From the NCBI GenBank assembly GCA_001443485.1, contig LDXQ01000024.1, forward strand, positions 1 through 33,209: DNA of 33,209 nt, written 5' to 3'. The notes below the pieces were generated by a model. It saw only the letters and a program-made list of their open reading frames with translations. It had not been told where the DNA came from and made no database searches. Of this stretch, positions 32,361 to 33,209 are shown in pieces. The stretch comes from Candidatus Sysuimicrobiota bacterium CSP1-3 (GTDB taxonomy: Bacteria; Sysuimicrobiota; Sysuimicrobiia; Sysuimicrobiales; Humicultoraceae). Each line of letters begins with the position of its first letter. The first letter of the stretch is position 1. Position numbers and translations under genes: made by a program.

Positions 32361-33209
32361 GCCAGCGCGCGATCGATCAGCGCATCCTCCGCCGCGTAGT
32401 CCAGCGTCACGTGCCTGGCCCCCGGCCGGGTGCGCACGAGATACTCGACCGTTTCGTTGAGCCCTTCGGCGGCTGCCTGCACGTCCTGGTAGCCCAAGAG
32501 CAGACGGATCTTCGTGAGGTCCAGGATGAGCGGCGGGTCCGCGTCCAGTGTGTACCAGCCGCGCATCGACGCGCGGGGAACGGAGACGACCTCCCAGGTG
32601 TGGCCGATGTGGGCGGCCACGCGGTCGACGAGCTGCCGGACCGTGAGCAGCTCCGTGTCACCCACGTTGAAGGCCTGGCCCACCGCCCGTGGGGACTCTA
32701 CGGCAAGCACCACTGCGTGGGCGGCGTTAGCGTAGTGCACGCGGTGGTGGATCCCCCGGCCGCCATCGGGGATGGCGATCCGAGAGCGTCCATCGAGCGC
32801 CCGCTTCACGATGTACCACTCACGTAGCCGGGGATCGTCCCGGCTGTAACCAGCCGGCCCGTAAATGGCGGCCAGGCGGAGGATGGTTGCGGGGAAGTCC
32901 CCGCGGGCCCTGGCCTCGCTGATAGCCCGCTCGACGAAGACCTTGTCGAAGCCGGCAACCACCTGGGGATGCGGGTAGAAATGCTGCGCGCGCAGGGGAG
33001 CTTCCTCCCGAATCGGGATCGGTCGGGCGGCCAACTGATGACGATAATCCTTATCGGGCGCCCAGGCACCAAAGACGTCAACGGCAATGTACTGCTCGTA
33101 GACGTCGAATGCGCTCACGTGCACGGAGGTACGGATCCGGCCGCGGAAAGCTTCCACGACCGCCTGTGTGTCTTCGGCCCGCCCAGGGAAGAGATCAACG
33201 ACGACGTCG
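32345..33209 (-). CDS. NAD-dependent epimerase/dehydratase family protein (5' end cut by window)
   Basis: Extended-SDR protein; 288 codons are visible and the frame is open to the right edge. The N-terminal NAD-binding GxxGxxG motif would be outside the window. Visible signatures: DVVVDLFPGRAED, SVHVSAFDVYEQ, ILRLAAIYGPAGY, IHHRVHYANAAHAVVLAVES, and AFNVGDTELLTVRQLVDRVA. The usual YxxxK active-site motif is not obvious; the region around FDKVFVERA has Phe where Tyr is common. The substrate is unknown; nucleotide-sugar or isoflavone-reductase-like substrates are both possible. It precedes the permease genes with a 16-nt overlap. Confidence 0.88.
   Translation of the reverse strand, partial: DVVVDLFPGRAEDTQAVVEAFRGRIRTSVHVSAFDVYEQYIAVDVFGAWAPDKDYRHQLAARPIPIREEAPLRAQHFYPHPQVVAGFDKVFVERAISEARARGDFPATILRLAAIYGPAGYSRDDPRLREWYIVKRALDGRSRIAIPDGGRGIHHRVHYANAAHAVVLAVESPRAVGQAFNVGDTELLTVRQLVDRVAAHIGHTWEVVSVPRASMRGWYTLDADPPLILDLTKIRLLLGYQDVQAAAEGLNETVEYLVRTRPGARHVTLDYAAEDALIDRALACSGS

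Noticed and set aside
1-33209. CRISPR array, insertion sequence, prophage or toxin-antitoxin pair
   Set aside because: No regularly spaced repeats, transposase, integrase, phage structural gene or toxin-antitoxin motif was seen when reading both strands.

Overview
The window is high-GC bacterial DNA (two sampled lines about 72-73% G+C) packed with long minus-strand operons. The yebC-ruvC-ruvA-ruvB block next to a SpoIID-type gene and yajC resembles Firmicutes/Terrabacteria gene order. The genes point to an aerobic or facultative organism with a menaquinone-type Rieske/cytochrome b complex and a CtaG-type oxidase assembly factor. I would guess a deep, little-cultured Terrabacteria lineage; no 16S or species marker is present.

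Region 1 (1-9840, all minus) could be one polycistron starting from a good TATAAT box at about 9785. Its order is: a 1132-aa zinc-ribbon / class III nucleotide cyclase / AAA-type ATPase / TPR protein; a GT2 glycosyltransferase; a PIG-L (BshB-like) deacetylase; a BshC-like protein; a Bcp peroxiredoxin; a dihaem cytochrome c lipoprotein; a Rieske protein; and a cytochrome b running off the left edge. The cytochrome b keeps one pair of haem-b histidines but lacks both ligands of the second (n-side, bH) haem. The cyclase promoter carries a CRP-type palindrome centred near -40.5.

Region 2 (9842-13918, minus) holds yajC, glutamate dehydrogenase, an HD phosphohydrolase, a 55-aa membrane peptide, a multi-pass membrane protein and a MerR-type regulator. 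The last two overlap by ATGA and look like a sensor/regulator pair. A plus-strand gene of unknown function (14034-14510) is divergent from yajC.

Region 3 (14527-18870, minus) holds yebC, ruvC, ruvA, ruvB and a SpoIID-like gene. A 20-bp perfect inverted repeat sits between yebC and ruvC.

Region 4 (19111-28905) is mixed in strand: a degenerate-Nudix/APH-kinase fusion, a class A PBP, a 3-hydroxybutyrate dehydrogenase-type SDR, a small exported protein, a LOG-family phosphoribohydrolase, a small membrane protein, tRNA-Ala(CGC), an acyl-ACP thioesterase-like protein, CtaG, a double-ACT protein, a BNR-repeat protein and a small membrane protein. Several plus-strand genes have a -10 box so close to the start codon that the mRNA would be leaderless.

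Region 5 (28906-33209, minus) holds an NAD-dependent epimerase (5' end off the right edge), two Dpp/Opp-type permeases and an ACMSD-like amidohydrolase followed by a 38-codon ORF with a very strong ribosome binding site. The amidohydrolase and its flanks are clearly less GC-rich (53-62% in sampled lines), suggesting recent acquisition.
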